Source: an uncultured Bacteroidota bacterium (lineage in GTDB: Bacteria; Bacteroidota; Bacteroidia; Flavobacteriales; Flavobacteriaceae). From it: a stretch of 64,000 nucleotides of DNA. The notes beneath the pieces are model-generated. The model made no database searches, had not been told where the DNA came from, and saw nothing but the letters and a program-made list of their open reading frames with translations. This document shows, in pieces, positions 25,318-34,697 of the stretch. Location: assembly GCA_913047695.1 (NCBI GenBank), contig CAJWUI010000005.1:124001-188000 (forward strand), given 5' to 3'. The position numbers and the translations under genes were made by a program. The stretch's first letter is position 1, and each line of letters opens with the position of its first letter.

Positions 25318-26587
25318 TTTTAAAAATTGTTTGTTTTCGATCAGGACCTACTGAGATTATTTCTATTGGAACTTCTAATACATTCTCTAAAAAAGAGATG
25401 TAGCTTTTGAAATTTTTAGGAAGATCAGAGAAATTTTTAATTCTCGTTAGATCATCATCCCATCCCAAAAATTCCTTATATATTGGTTTAATGCTATTAG
25501 AATTTATATCAAAAGGAAAGTAATCAATTTCAACACCATCAACCTTGTATGCGGTACATATTTTTACTTTTTTAAGTCCACTAAGTACGTCTCCTTTCAT
25601 CATCATTAATTTAGTTACGCCATTGATGTTTATAGAGTATTTTAAAGAAACAAGGTCAATCCAACCACATCGTCTCGCCCTTCCAGTGGTTGAACCAAAC
25701 TCATTTCCAATTTTAGCTATTTTTTCAGCCTCTGAGTTAAAAAGTTCAGTAGGAAATGGACCACTTCCTACTCTAGTAGAATAAGCCTTGAATATTCCAT
25801 AAACCTCCCCAATTTGGTTTGGAGCGACTCCAAGACCAATACAAGCTCCCGCAGCAGTTGTGGTTGAAGATGTAACAAATGGATAAGTACCAAAATCGAT
25901 ATCAAGAAGTGAACCCTGAGCACCCTCACCCAAAATTTTCATTCCAGCTTGTATTGAGTTTAATAAAAATTGTTCACTATCAATAAGTTGTAGTTTTTTA
26001 AGTGATTCTACACTTTTAAAAAATTTTTTTTCATACTCATTTAGATTATAATCCTTAGTAGGATTGTAATTTTTTAAAATTTCCAAGTGTTTTTTAGTTA
26101 GCTTGAAATACTTTATCTTCCATTTCTTGTCTAAAATATCCCCGACACGTAGACCATTTCTCCCAGTTTTATCCATGTAAGTAGGACCAATTCCTTTAAG
26201 GGTAGATCCGATTTTTAATTTTCCTTTCGCTTCTTCTGAAGCTTCATCAAGAATTTTATGAGTAGGAAGAATTATGTGCGCCTTTTTAGAAATTAAAAGT
26301 TTTTTATAAAAATCTATATTGTATGAACCTAGGCCATCTATTTCACTTTTAAGAGTTATAGGATCTATTACAACACCATTTCCTATGAGGTTTAAGGAAT
26401 TAGGATGAAAAATTCCCGAGGGAATTGTGTGGAGCACGTGCTTTTTTCCATTAAATATTAATGTATGTCCAGCATTTGGTCCTCCTTGAAATCTTGCAAC
26501 TATATCATATTTATTAGTTAATACATCAACAATCTTTCCTTTTCCCTCATCTCCCCACTGAAGTCCTAGAATTAAATCAATTCCCAT
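25301..26587 (-). CDS. purA: Adenylosuccinate synthetase
   Basis: A 428-aa GTP-dependent enzyme joining IMP and aspartate in AMP synthesis. Motifs: LQWGDEGKGKIVD (P-loop-like, residues 10-22, with catalytic Asp), GGPNAGHTL, NLIGNGVVIDPITL, KGIGPTYMDKTGRNGLRVGD, GEGAQGSLLDIDFGTYPFVT, GEVYGIFKAYSTRVGSGPFP, GSTTGRARRCGWIDL and the C-terminal SVGPDRKQTI. Length and motifs are complete. The ATG is 5 bases after the Fur-family gene's stop, so the regulator and purA share a transcript. Confidence 0.98.
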   Translation of the reverse strand: MGIDLILGLQWGDEGKGKIVDVLTNKYDIVARFQGGPNAGHTLIFNGKKHVLHTIPSGIFHPNSLNLIGNGVVIDPITLKSEIDGLGSYNIDFYKKLLISKKAHIILPTHKILDEASEEAKGKLKIGSTLKGIGPTYMDKTGRNGLRVGDILDKKWKIKYFKLTKKHLEILKNYNPTKDYNLNEYEKKFFKSVESLKKLQLIDSEQFLLNSIQAGMKILGEGAQGSLLDIDFGTYPFVTSSTTTAAGACIGLGVAPNQIGEVYGIFKAYSTRVGSGPFPTELFNSEAEKIAKIGNEFGSTTGRARRCGWIDLVSLKYSININGVTKLMMMKGDVLSGLKKVKICTAYKVDGVEIDYFPFDINSNSIKPIYKEFLGWDDDLTRIKNFSDLPKNFKSYISFLENVLEVPIEIISVGPDRKQTIFKNGDFI

Positions 26588-26592
26588 TGAAA

Positions 26593-27039
26593 TTATTTAT
26601 TTTTTTTGGTACCGTAGAAATATAGTGAATGATTTAAAATTTCGACCTCAAAAATGTCTTCAATAGTTTTTTTTATTTCTTGGATTCTAGGGTCACAAAA
26701 CTCCTTAACTTCTCCAGTTTCTGTATTTATAAAATGATCATGCTGGTGATCAAAATAACATTTTTCGTACTGAGCTTGATTTTTACCAAACTGATGCTTT
26801 CTAACTAAACCGCAATCTAGAAGAAGTTCAATTGTGTTATATAAGGTTGCTCTACTCACACGATAGTTTTTGTTTTTCATTTTGATGTAAAGGGATTCAA
26901 TGTCAAAATGTTCAATACTATCATATATTTCAAATAATATGGCAAATCTTTCGGGTGTCTTACGGTGACCATTCAGGTTAAGAAAATTTACAAAAACCTC
27001 TTTTACGATATCTTGATTAGATTTTTTAAATTGTATCAT
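26593..27039 (-). CDS. Fur-family transcriptional regulator
   Basis: A 148-aa regulator with an N-terminal winged helix (about 15-85: [40 protein letters not shown], the DNA-recognition helix) and a dimerisation domain with regulatory-metal ligands in [20 protein letters not shown]. The paired Cys-x-x-Cys motifs that bind structural zinc in many Fur/PerR proteins are absent: only single Cys occur at CYFD and FCDP. It could be Fur, PerR or another subtype; the linkage to purA and relA/spoT does not settle it. A TTG-N22-TATCTTTG promoter ends only 4 bases before the ATG, predicting a leaderless or nearly leaderless mRNA. Confidence 0.9.
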   Translation of the reverse strand: MIQFKKSNQDIVKEVFVNFLNLNGHRKTPERFAILFEIYDSIEHFDIESLYIKMKNKNYRVSRATLYNTIELLLDCGLVRKHQFGKNQAQYEKCYFDHQHDHFINTETGEVKEFCDPRIQEIKKTIEDIFEVEILNHSLYFYGTKKNK

Positions 27040-27043
27040 ACTG

Positions 27044-27076
27044 CAAAGATAGGTATTAAGGTTTATTCTCTGACAA
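27044..27076 (-). promoter_or_regulatory. Bacteroidota-type promoter for the Fur-family gene, inside the 3' end of relA/spoT
   Basis: On the minus strand: TTG (27076-27074), 22 bases, TATCTTTG (27051-27044), then 4 bases to the ATG at 27039. The -33 element lies within the last codons of the relA/spoT gene, which ends at 27063. The predicted start site falls at or next to the A of the ATG. Confidence 0.65.
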
Positions 27077-29264
27077 TTTTATCAATACCATTAACCTTGG
27101 ATAAATTTTTAACTAATTTTATTAAAACGTTTTTATTAGGAACACTCACATGAATTACTCCTGTAAAGTAGGAATCTTCACTATCGAAATTTATTTTGCT
27201 AATATCGACACTCATATTATTGGAAATCAGTTTCGTAACCTCGTTAACTAAACCTTTTCTGTCAATTCCAGATAATTTTAATGTAGCGTTGTATTCTTGA
27301 GAACTTGAATCAACCCATTTTGAAGATATTACTCTATATGCAAAATTGGATTGTAAACTTAAAGCATTTTGACATTCCTTGTGGTGTACTTTTATTCCTT
27401 CATTTGAAGTTACAAATCCAAAAATAGGGTCCCCAGGAATTGGACTACAACAACTGGCAATACTATGGGCAAGCTTTTCTTTTTCCTTCCCGAAAATAAT
27501 TTGATCAAGTCTTTCACTATATTTTTGATTTTCTTTTTCAGATGGATCTTTTTTCTTTTTTACTCTCCTCTTAAAAAAATTTAATAATTTGTTCTGGTAT
27601 GATTTTGCAAACTCTTTGAGCTTTTTATTGTCAAGCGAACCAATTGCTACCCTGTAGTGGAGGTCTTGAACATTTTTTAATTTAAAATATTCTAACATTT
27701 GACTTATGGTTTTATCACTTTGATTTAATTTTAGTGATTTAAGTTTTCTTCTAAGGATTTCCTTTCCTTCAATTACTCTAATTTTTTTCTCTTCATTTAT
27801 GGAGGATTTTATAATTGACCTAGCACGTGATGTTACAACAAAATCTAACCAATTAATTGTGGGTTTAATATTTTCTGATGTAATTACTTCTATCTGATCA
27901 CCACTCTTTAATATTTTACTCAGTGGAACCAGTCTATTATTAACCCTAATACCTCGTGTTTTTTTTCCAATCTCAGAGTGAATAAAAAAAGCAAAATCTA
28001 ATGCTGTAGAACCTTGTGGTAAAGACTTTAACTCTCCTTTTGGAGTAAATACAAAAATTTCCTCAGCATAAAGATTTAGCTTAAAATCTTGAACAAAATC
28101 AACAGCATTACCTGTATTATTTTCTAAAACCTCTCGAAGTCTATTTAGCCAGTTTTCTATACCAATATCTTTATGATTTCCTTGTTTGTATTTGTAATGA
28201 GCAGCATATCCTTTTTCTGCAATTTCATTCATTCTTTCGGATCTTATTTGAATTTCAACCCATTTATTTGAAGGTCCCATTACGGTAATATGTAGAGCCT
28301 CATAGCCAGTAGATTTTGGAGCCGAAATCCAATCTCTTAGTCTAGTAGGATTAGGGGTGAAGTTGTCTGTAATAATCGAATAAATTTTCCATGCTAAAAA
28401 CTTTTCGTCACTCTGATTTGATTTGTAAATAATTCTTATGGCAAATTTGTCATAAACTTTTTCAAAAGAAATGTTTTGAGTCAGCATCTTCCTGTGAATT
28501 GAATAGATAGATTTACTCCTTCCTTTTATTGCAAATTTGAGGCTTTCTTTTCTTAATTCCTTACCTAAAAATCTTGTAAAAGATTTAATGTACTCATCTT
28601 GTAATTCTTTTGTTTCTTCGACTTTTTCTTTAATTGACTGATATCTCTCTGGCTCAGTATATTTTAAGCTCAGGTCCTCTAATTCATTCTTAACATTATA
28701 AAGCCCTATTCGATGTGCTAGTGGAGCATAAATGTAAAGTGTTTCTGAAGCTATTTTTATTTGTTTATATTCAGGCATAGCATCCATGGTTTGCATATTA
28801 TGCAAACGGTCGGCAATTTTAATAATTATAACTCTTACATCGTCATTAAGTGTTAGTAACATTTTTCTAAAATTTTCTGCTTGTAGAGAAATGTTCTTAT
28901 CCTTCTTTAGGTTAGAAATTTTTGTAAGTCCATGAACAATTTTAGCAACGTTATTTCCAAGCAATTTTTCAATATCTCCTAGAGTAAATTTTGTGTCTTC
29001 AGCCACATCATGTAACAGTGCTGCACAAATAGAGGTTGAATCCAACCCAATTTGTTGAGCAACAATTTTTGCAACACTTATAGGATGAAAAATATATGCT
29101 TCACCTGATTTTCGTCTTTGTTCACTGTGAGCCTCTACGGCCATATCAAATGCGAGTCTTATCATTTTTTTATCCGAATCACCCAAGGTTTGATAGCTAA
29201 TTCTTAATAACTCTTTATATTGATTTGCAATTTTTTTGTTCTCTATTTTAGAATCTACAACCAT
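27063..29264 (-). CDS. Bifunctional (p)ppGpp synthetase/hydrolase, RelA/SpoT family
   Basis: A 733-aa stringent-response enzyme. Domains in order: HD hydrolase (about 40-150; [16 protein letters not shown] and [11 protein letters not shown] with H85-D86, so hydrolase residues are intact); synthetase (about 240-355; [30 protein letters not shown]); TGS (about 390-450; [20 protein letters not shown]); and a C-terminal zinc-finger-like region ([17 protein letters not shown]) plus ACT domain (about 660-733). Intact motifs in both catalytic domains point to a bifunctional Rel as usual in Bacteroidota. It follows the RNA methyltransferase by 15 bases, and the fur promoter is embedded in its 3' end. 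Confidence 0.96.
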   Translation of the reverse strand: MVVDSKIENKKIANQYKELLRISYQTLGDSDKKMIRLAFDMAVEAHSEQRRKSGEAYIFHPISVAKIVAQQIGLDSTSICAALLHDVAEDTKFTLGDIEKLLGNNVAKIVHGLTKISNLKKDKNISLQAENFRKMLLTLNDDVRVIIIKIADRLHNMQTMDAMPEYKQIKIASETLYIYAPLAHRIGLYNVKNELEDLSLKYTEPERYQSIKEKVEETKELQDEYIKSFTRFLGKELRKESLKFAIKGRSKSIYSIHRKMLTQNISFEKVYDKFAIRIIYKSNQSDEKFLAWKIYSIITDNFTPNPTRLRDWISAPKSTGYEALHITVMGPSNKWVEIQIRSERMNEIAEKGYAAHYKYKQGNHKDIGIENWLNRLREVLENNTGNAVDFVQDFKLNLYAEEIFVFTPKGELKSLPQGSTALDFAFFIHSEIGKKTRGIRVNNRLVPLSKILKSGDQIEVITSENIKPTINWLDFVVTSRARSIIKSSINEEKKIRVIEGKEILRRKLKSLKLNQSDKTISQMLEYFKLKNVQDLHYRVAIGSLDNKKLKEFAKSYQNKLLNFFKRRVKKKKDPSEKENQKYSERLDQIIFGKEKEKLAHSIASCCSPIPGDPIFGFVTSNEGIKVHHKECQNALSLQSNFAYRVISSKWVDSSSQEYNATLKLSGIDRKGLVNEVTKLISNNMSVDISKINFDSEDSYFTGVIHVSVPNKNVLIKLVKNLSKVNGIDKIVRE

Positions 29265-29279
29265 ACTAAATGAAATATA

Positions 29280-30092
29280 CTAAAGAAATATGTTCTTATC
29301 AAGTTTGTTGTTTTTTCGAACAGCTTCATATATTAATATGCCTGCGGAAACTGATAAATTTAAAGAATTAGATTTTTTCGCCATTGGGATAACTAAATTT
29401 TCACTTGCTACTTCTGACCATAAATTGCTCAAGCCTTCACTTTCTGATCCAATCACTAATGCACATGGTAATTGATAATCGAACAAATCATATCTTACTG
29501 AATCTTTCTTAATAAATGTAGTTAAGATGCTAAACTCCTTTTTTTTTAAAAATGATACAACATTTTCATTAGATTCAATTGCAGTAGGTATTTTAAATAT
29601 ATCTCCAAGGCTAGAACGTATACTGTTTGGATTGTAGAAATCGGTTTTTGGATTAGAAATTATAATTGCATCAATTTTAGCTGCAGCTGCAGTTCTGAAC
29701 AACGCCCCTATATTTCCTGGTTTTTCCGGTTCTTCCAAAACAACAATTATCGATTTTCTGGAGAGCTTAAGAGTTTTTAATACATGTGATTTACTTCTTG
29801 CTATAGCTATGATTTTTTCACCACCTGATCTAATACTTATTTTTTTAAAAGTTTTTTTTTCTATAACTGAAGTTGGTGTATTATTGATTGCACTTTTTAT
29901 GTTAACATTATTAAAGCCAATTCCTTCTTCTAAAAAAATTCTTTCAAGTATATAATTAGAATTTAGTGCATTAATAATTTCTCTTTCGCCTTCAATAACA
30001 AATAGACCCTGTTTTTTTCTTTCTCTTGACTTTTTATAAAGAAGAAGCATTTTTTTAAGTTCCAAATTTTTAGCACTTCTTATAACTTTCAC
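29280..30092 (-). CDS. TrmH/SpoU-family RNA 2'-O-methyltransferase
   Basis: A 270-aa SPOUT-class methyltransferase acting on tRNA or rRNA. It has an N-terminal substrate-binding domain (about 1-100; LFVIEGEREI) and a C-terminal trefoil-knot domain with the three SpoU motifs: motif 1 EKPGNIGALFRTAAAA, motif 2 LVIGSESEGLS, motif 3 LNLSVSAGILIYEA. The start is a GTG at 30092 (MKVIRSAKNLELKK); no ATG lies upstream in frame within the gap. Which nucleotide it modifies cannot be told from sequence. It sits between DUF3810 and relA/spoT with gaps of 29 and 15 bases. Confidence 0.9.
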   Translation of the reverse strand: MKVIRSAKNLELKKMLLLYKKSRERKKQGLFVIEGEREIINALNSNYILERIFLEEGIGFNNVNIKSAINNTPTSVIEKKTFKKISIRSGGEKIIAIARSKSHVLKTLKLSRKSIIVVLEEPEKPGNIGALFRTAAAAKIDAIIISNPKTDFYNPNSIRSSLGDIFKIPTAIESNENVVSFLKKKEFSILTTFIKKDSVRYDLFDYQLPCALVIGSESEGLSNLWSEVASENLVIPMAKKSNSLNLSVSAGILIYEAVRKNNKLDKNIFL

Positions 30093-30121
30093 TAATGTAT
30101 TTTAAAATTGCAGTCATCAAA

Positions 30122-31192
30122 TTAATCAAATTTGTATTTATATACATTATTTTTTTTAAGATACCCTATAACTAATCCCACCATTCCATCATAGCTCTCA
30201 ATTCCCATTGATTGGCCATTAGCTTTTAAATATGAATCATAACTTTCTTTTATTAGTGGTTCAAATGGATTCTCATATTGATTCCAAAACCTTGATATTT
30301 CTTTGTAGCTCTCAAGTATCCCAGGGTTTAATAATTTCATATATTTTTTTGCACTAACAGGATCTGTTTTTAACAGTTCTGAATAACAATAACTTAATGC
30401 GAAAGTAAGTCCTGCATATTTAATATAAGGGTCCGAATTTTTTAAACTTGTAATAAAAGCAATGAAGTTTGCCTCACTTTCAGATGCAAAGCCAGCTTGG
30501 TGTGCTATTTCGTGAGCAGCGGTAATAATAAAATTCAGCTTGGGAATATTTAAGTTGATATTAGATTCTAAAGTGAAAGGATTCAAGTAGCCAGCAAAAC
30601 CCATATAATTTAATAAATTACTCCATAATGATTTTTTTATAAATGGTCTTCTTTCAAACTTTTGAAAGAAATTAAAGTCTCTGCAAATTATTTCAATAAT
30701 CTGATCTGATTCATATGTAACTTTCACAACTTCACCTTTATGATCTGTCAATTTGTTATGTAATAAATTTGATGATTTAACAAGATAATCTACAGTATTT
30801 ATTAATTCATTCTTTTTATACTTTAAATCCAAATTCATTTTTTTGTTAAGTGGCAAACGGTAATAATTTAATCCCCAGTTTAGATTAAAAACTAAAAAAA
30901 TCAATGAAAAAGTTGAAGTGGAGTTTATAAAAATTGAACTTATTGATAATTTTTTTCTAAATAGTTTTAAAAATAACAATGGAATCATAATTATACCAAA
31001 ACCATACAACAAATCTCCTACTGGATAATAAAAATTGTTAAAAAAGAAGACATGGGTTTTGTAGATAAATGGGTATATATGTGCACTGTAATATGTTTCA
31101 ATCCATTTGGGATTATCTTTAAAAAAATTTAACGCAATAATCTGAATTGGCAATAAACAAATAAGAGTTAAACGAACATTTTTAGACCTCAA
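30122..31192 (-). CDS. DUF3810 membrane protein, probable metalloprotease
   Basis: A 356-aa protein with about three N-terminal transmembrane segments (residues 5-22, 55-75, 85-105) and a long soluble domain. The latter contains NFIITAAHEIAHQAGFASES followed by EANFIAF, an HExxH zinc-protease motif with a downstream Glu, typical of DUF3810. The start is TTG at 31192 (no in-frame ATG upstream); the next Met codon is too far in. The substrate is unknown. It lies 26 bases after the cyclophilin-FKBP gene, in the same minus-strand run as gldI and nrnA. Confidence 0.88.
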   Translation of the reverse strand: MRSKNVRLTLICLLPIQIIALNFFKDNPKWIETYYSAHIYPFIYKTHVFFFNNFYYPVGDLLYGFGIIMIPLLFLKLFRKKLSISSIFINSTSTFSLIFLVFNLNWGLNYYRLPLNKKMNLDLKYKKNELINTVDYLVKSSNLLHNKLTDHKGEVVKVTYESDQIIEIICRDFNFFQKFERRPFIKKSLWSNLLNYMGFAGYLNPFTLESNINLNIPKLNFIITAAHEIAHQAGFASESEANFIAFITSLKNSDPYIKYAGLTFALSYCYSELLKTDPVSAKKYMKLLNPGILESYKEISRFWNQYENPFEPLIKESYDSYLKANGQSMGIESYDGMVGLVIGYLKKNNVYKYKFD

Positions 31193-31218
31193 TTTATTAA
31201 TTCGTGATTTTTTAAGAA

Positions 31219-32301
31219 CTAATCTTCTACAGAGTTAATCTCTATCTCAAAAATTAAATCAGACATTGGAGGAATACCCTGTACTCCATTATCGCCATAA
31301 GCAATTTTATAGGGTAAAAATAGTGTCGCTTTATCACCTACTTTGAGTAATCGTACCCCTTCTTTGAAGCCTTCAATCATAGCATCATTTTGACCCACAC
31401 TTGCCAATATGGGTTGGTATCTTCCAGAATTCTTTCTTTGCATACTGAAAACTCCATTGAAATTTGCTACTTCTTCAACACTTGTCTCTAAAAGAGTCCC
31501 ATCTTTAAAATATACGGAATAATTTAATCTTGCTTTATTAGATACCTTTACAGCTCTTCCGTCACCTTTAGAGGTTATAATATATTTTAAACCTGATTTT
31601 GTTTTTTTAGATTGTTTTTCAAGCGAGGTAAATTTTAAATAATTTTTATTTGTGGCATTGGATTTTTTTTCTTCATTTTCTTTTGCTACTAATTCCTTTT
31701 TCACAAAATAATTTTCGAAAATTTTTGATGCATCAAAATTTTTTGCCTCATCCCCATTTCTAATTATTTTTATGCTTTTAATTAGGTCATTTTGTTCAAT
31801 ACTATCGACAACCTTTTGTCCTCTTATAACTTCTCCAAAAACAGTGTGCCTGCCGTCCAGCCAAGGGGTTGCTTTATGTGTGATAAAAAACTGGCTTCCA
31901 TTAGTTCCAGGACCACTATTTGCCATAGACAGAATTCCTGGACCTTTGTGTGTTAACTCACTAAACTCGTCATCAAATTTATAACCTGGTCCTCCTGTTC
32001 CATTTCCCAGGGGATCACCGCCTTGTATCATAAAATCATCAATAACCCTATGGAATTTTAAACCGTCATAAAACATTTTTGATTTAAATTCTTCATTAAC
32101 TCTTGGGTTGTCCCCTTGACTTAGGGACACAAAATTTGCAACAGTAACAGGGGCTTCTTTGATGGCTAATTTTAAAATTATAGGACCTTTATTTGTTTCT
32201 ATTTGAGCATAAAGTCCTTCCTCCAGGTCAGGATTTATATCATCACAATATAAAAATAAACTTATTAGCAGTAGAATTGAAATATTTTTTTTAGAAATCA
32301 T
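31219..32301 (-). CDS. Cyclophilin-FKBP fusion peptidyl-prolyl isomerase, lipoprotein
   Basis: A 360-aa two-domain prolyl isomerase, exported as a lipoprotein ([19 protein letters not shown]). Residues about 33-195 form a cyclophilin domain ([48 protein letters not shown]). A charged linker of about 45 residues follows, then an FKBP domain at about 250-360 ([60 protein letters not shown]). Dual immunophilins of this order are known from a few bacteria including flavobacteria. The adjacent gene is gldI, another FKBP, so the locus supplies several envelope folding catalysts. Both active sites look intact. Confidence 0.95.
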   Translation of the reverse strand: MISKKNISILLLISLFLYCDDINPDLEEGLYAQIETNKGPIILKLAIKEAPVTVANFVSLSQGDNPRVNEEFKSKMFYDGLKFHRVIDDFMIQGGDPLGNGTGGPGYKFDDEFSELTHKGPGILSMANSGPGTNGSQFFITHKATPWLDGRHTVFGEVIRGQKVVDSIEQNDLIKSIKIIRNGDEAKNFDASKIFENYFVKKELVAKENEEKKSNATNKNYLKFTSLEKQSKKTKSGLKYIITSKGDGRAVKVSNKARLNYSVYFKDGTLLETSVEEVANFNGVFSMQRKNSGRYQPILASVGQNDAMIEGFKEGVRLLKVGDKATLFLPYKIAYGDNGVQGIPPMSDLIFEIEINSVED

Positions 32302-32316
32302 AATTTTATAAATAGT

Positions 32317-32835
32317 TTATAATCTTTCGATTGTGTAACGAAGAGGTTGGTTAACTCCAACTTTATTTCCATCACCTTGGAATCCATAACAAAGGTATGA
32401 AGGAAAAAGAAATACAACAATTTCATTGGGTCTCATCAGGCGAATTCCTTCTCTTAAAGCAGGTAATATATTGTCTTTGTCAACTATATAGTCAACAATG
32501 CCTGATTCATTTTTGGGGTAGAGTAATTTTTTATCTAAATCTTCGACTTTATAACTAAAACGCAATCTTGTCCCTTTTTGAGGAAGAGGTTTTCTCTCAG
32601 AAACCTTTTTAACATATGCATATAAAAATCCTTTTTGTGAATTATTAAAGGATAGTAGACTATCTTTTTTCGCGGATTCCTTTATCATTAAATCCTCTCT
32701 AGCTAAAAGGATTTTATTTCTTGAAGCTGAGTCGCTCAAAAATGTTCTCTTTCCTTTATTTAAAGGATAGCGGGCATTATTTTCTAAACACGAACAAAAA
32801 ATTACAATTAACAGATAAAATAAATCCCGTTTCAT
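32317..32835 (-). CDS. gldI: GldI-like FKBP-type peptidyl-prolyl isomerase lipoprotein
   Basis: A 172-aa lipoprotein (MKRDLFYLLIVIFCSC) with a C-terminal FKBP domain (about 85-172; ILPALREGIRLMRPNEIVVF, PSYLCYGFQGDGNKVGVNQ). It has an N-terminal extension RYPLNKGKRTFLSDSASRNK like that of GldI, the gliding-motility-associated FKBP of flavobacteria that supports the type IX secretion/gliding machinery. No other gld or spr genes are in the window, so motility itself is not shown. It lies 11 bases after nrnA and 15 before the dual immunophilin gene; this order is familiar in flavobacterial genomes. Confidence 0.82.
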   Translation of the reverse strand: MKRDLFYLLIVIFCSCLENNARYPLNKGKRTFLSDSASRNKILLAREDLMIKESAKKDSLLSFNNSQKGFLYAYVKKVSERKPLPQKGTRLRFSYKVEDLDKKLLYPKNESGIVDYIVDKDNILPALREGIRLMRPNEIVVFLFPSYLCYGFQGDGNKVGVNQPLRYTIERL

Positions 32836-32846
32836 AGATAAATTAG

Positions 32847-33857
32847 CTATATCAATTCAGATATGTGATTTTTCAAAGCATTTTTGAAATGAGTTATTGT
32901 TTTATCCAAGGATTCCATCGATACACCACCGGCAGCATTTAGGTGACCTCCACCATTAAAATAATTTCTTGCAAAATTGTCAACAGAAAAATTACCTTGT
33001 GATCTGAATGACATTTTTATTTTGCCTTCATTTTCGTTTTCGATCATCATACACGAAAAATTTACACCTTTTAAACTAAGTCCGTAGTTAACGAATCCCT
33101 CAGTATCCCCTTTTTTAAAGTCACATAAAACCAATTCTTTCTTTGAAAGTGTAATATAAACGACTGGCAGATCAGGAATTTTAATTAAATTTGAAAGAGA
33201 AATACCGAGCAATTTTAATCTGCTCAACGAAGAACTATCAAATATTTTTTGATGGATATCACTACCATTTGCTCCAAGATTTATAAGATGTGATACAACT
33301 TTATGGGTAGTAGAGGTTGTAGAAGGATATCGAAATGAGCCTGTATCAGTCATGATACCCGTGTATAGACAACATGCAATTTTTTTATCCAGTAATTTAG
33401 ATTCTGATGCATTAATAATATTGTAAACCATCTCACATGTAGAACTCATACTTGGATCGGAATAATTAAGATTTGCAAAAAATTCAGGTGATTCGTGGTG
33501 ATCTATCATGATTTTATCAACTTTGGTTTTTTTAACAATTTCACTCAGATCTTGTATCCTTGAAAGGGAGTTAAAATCCAAACCAAAAATTAATTCTGCA
33601 CTATTAATCTTATCCCTTGCAATACTTGGTGTTTTTGAAAATTTTATTATATCTGACTCTCCAGGTAGCCACTTTAGAAAGTTTGGGTAATCATTAGGGG
33701 AAACAATGTTTACTTCATGTTTTTTTGCATCCAGAAAGTGTTTTAATGCTAGTGCACTTCCGAGTGCGTCACCATCTGGGTTTCGGTGAGGAATAATTAC
33801 AATTTTTTTTTGGGTCGATATTATTTTCTTAAAAGCAGATAAAAAATTATTTTCCAT
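32847..33857 (-). CDS. nrnA: DHH-family oligoribonuclease / pAp phosphatase NrnA
   Basis: A 336-aa bifunctional enzyme degrading short RNA oligonucleotides and 3'-phosphoadenosine-5'-phosphate. The DHH domain has IIPHRNPDGDALGSALAL (metal-binding Asp residues), LIFGLDFNSLSRI, KIMIDHHESPEF (the DHH motif) and GIMTDTGSFRYPSTT. The C-terminal DHHA1 domain has the RNA-binding GGGHLNAAGG. Length is typical. A near-leaderless promoter (TTG-N22-TATCTTTG) lies directly upstream. It heads a minus-strand run nrnA-gldI-PPIase-DUF3810-trmH-relA/spoT with gaps of 30 bases or less. Confidence 0.94.
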   Translation of the reverse strand: MENNFLSAFKKIISTQKKIVIIPHRNPDGDALGSALALKHFLDAKKHEVNIVSPNDYPNFLKWLPGESDIIKFSKTPSIARDKINSAELIFGLDFNSLSRIQDLSEIVKKTKVDKIMIDHHESPEFFANLNYSDPSMSSTCEMVYNIINASESKLLDKKIACCLYTGIMTDTGSFRYPSTTSTTHKVVSHLINLGANGSDIHQKIFDSSSLSRLKLLGISLSNLIKIPDLPVVYITLSKKELVLCDFKKGDTEGFVNYGLSLKGVNFSCMMIENENEGKIKMSFRSQGNFSVDNFARNYFNGGGHLNAAGGVSMESLDKTITHFKNALKNHISELI

Positions 33858-33863
33858 TTAAGG

Positions 33864-33896
33864 CAAAGATAGTACTTTAGTAATTGTTTGATTCAA
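33864..33896 (-). promoter_or_regulatory. Bacteroidota-type promoter for nrnA
   Basis: On the minus strand: TTG (33896-33894), 22 bases, TATCTTTG (33871-33864), then 6 bases to the ATG at 33857. Same spacing and same -7 octamer as the fur promoter; predicts a leader of about 0-3 bases. Confidence 0.65.
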
Positions 33897-33976
33897 CAGA
33901 AAACTTATTTTATGAAGCAAATAAAATTCATTTACAAGCAGACGATACATCCAACTTTATTAATTTTACTAAAAAA

Positions 33977-34393
33977 ATGGAAAATATAACTTTTATGATG
34001 ATTAAGCCAGATGCTGTTGAAAATGGTTTTATTGGAAATATAATCGAAAAAGTAACATCTGCTGGATTTAAATTTAAAGCCCTTAAACTAACTCATCTGT
34101 CAAAAAAAAACGCTGAGAAATTTTATAAAGTCCACGAAGATCAACCGTTTTATGATGAGCTTGTAAAATTTATTTGTAGGAGTCCAATTGTAGTAGCTGT
34201 GTTAGAAAAAGAAAATGCTGTGAGTGATTTTAGGACTTTAATTGGATCAACGAATCCGGATGATGCCGCGGATGGTACAATAAGAAGGCTTTATGGTAAA
34301 TCAAAAGGGGAAAATGCAATACACGGTTCTGATAGTGAAGAAAATGCTCAATTAGAGACTTCATTTCATTTTTCGGGTTTTGATATTTATTAA
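33977..34393 (+). CDS. ndk: Nucleoside diphosphate kinase
   Basis: A 138-aa enzyme that phosphorylates NDPs through a phospho-histidine intermediate. I take the ATG at 33977 ([17 protein letters not shown]), where family members normally start. The frame is open to a TTG at 33884, but the extra 31 residues are not family-like. Landmarks are [14 protein letters not shown], the [12 protein letters not shown] segment, [19 protein letters not shown] with active-site H116, and the terminal FSGFDIY. It overlaps the convergent DUF721 gene by 4 bases. No promoter match is clear in the 119-base divergent gap on this strand. Confidence 0.97.
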   Translation: MENITFMMIKPDAVENGFIGNIIEKVTSAGFKFKALKLTHLSKKNAEKFYKVHEDQPFYDELVKFICRSPIVVAVLEKENAVSDFRTLIGSTNPDDAADGTIRRLYGKSKGENAIHGSDSEENAQLETSFHFSGFDIY

Positions 34394-34677
34394 CGCAAAA
34401 TAATTTTTTTAACATATTTCCCATTTAAATGTTTGTTCAGATTTTCTATTATAATATCTGACTTATAGCTTAATTCCGTTCTTAAGGCTGCAGATTTAAT
34501 TCCAATAAATAGGGTTTTTCGTGAAAATCGAATTTGAGTTGTATACATTGAAATGTTATCTCCCATGACTTCTTTCCAAGCATTACATACTCTCACATTT
34601 GTCATGCCTTTTTGTAAAGACTTTTGTGAAACAAAACGTTTCAAAATATTTTTTAATGAGTTGGTCTGAAAATCCAT
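34390..34677 (-). CDS. DUF721 (DciA-like) protein
   Basis: A 95-aa basic protein of the DUF721 family: [60 protein letters not shown]. The KH-like DciA domain in other bacteria loads the replicative helicase DnaB, and DUF721 genes often lie near recF or dnaA, as here (recF is two genes upstream). The Bacteroidota form is short, close to a minimal DciA core. A role in helicase loading is an inference from the family. Confidence 0.88.
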   Translation of the reverse strand: MDFQTNSLKNILKRFVSQKSLQKGMTNVRVCNAWKEVMGDNISMYTTQIRFSRKTLFIGIKSAALRTELSYKSDIIIENLNKHLNGKYVKKIILR

Positions 34678-34697
34678 TTTGGTTTTTTCCTTTACAC

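Noticed and set aside
26433-26442. Palindrome AGCACGTGCT as a possible parS site
   Set aside because: It is within purA codons for a conserved segment and has no flanking match; parAB is 20 kb away.
33884-33976. N-terminal extension of Ndk starting at TTG 33884
   Set aside because: The extra 31 residues have no family similarity and overlap the nrnA promoter; [12 protein letters not shown] at 33977 is the normal start.
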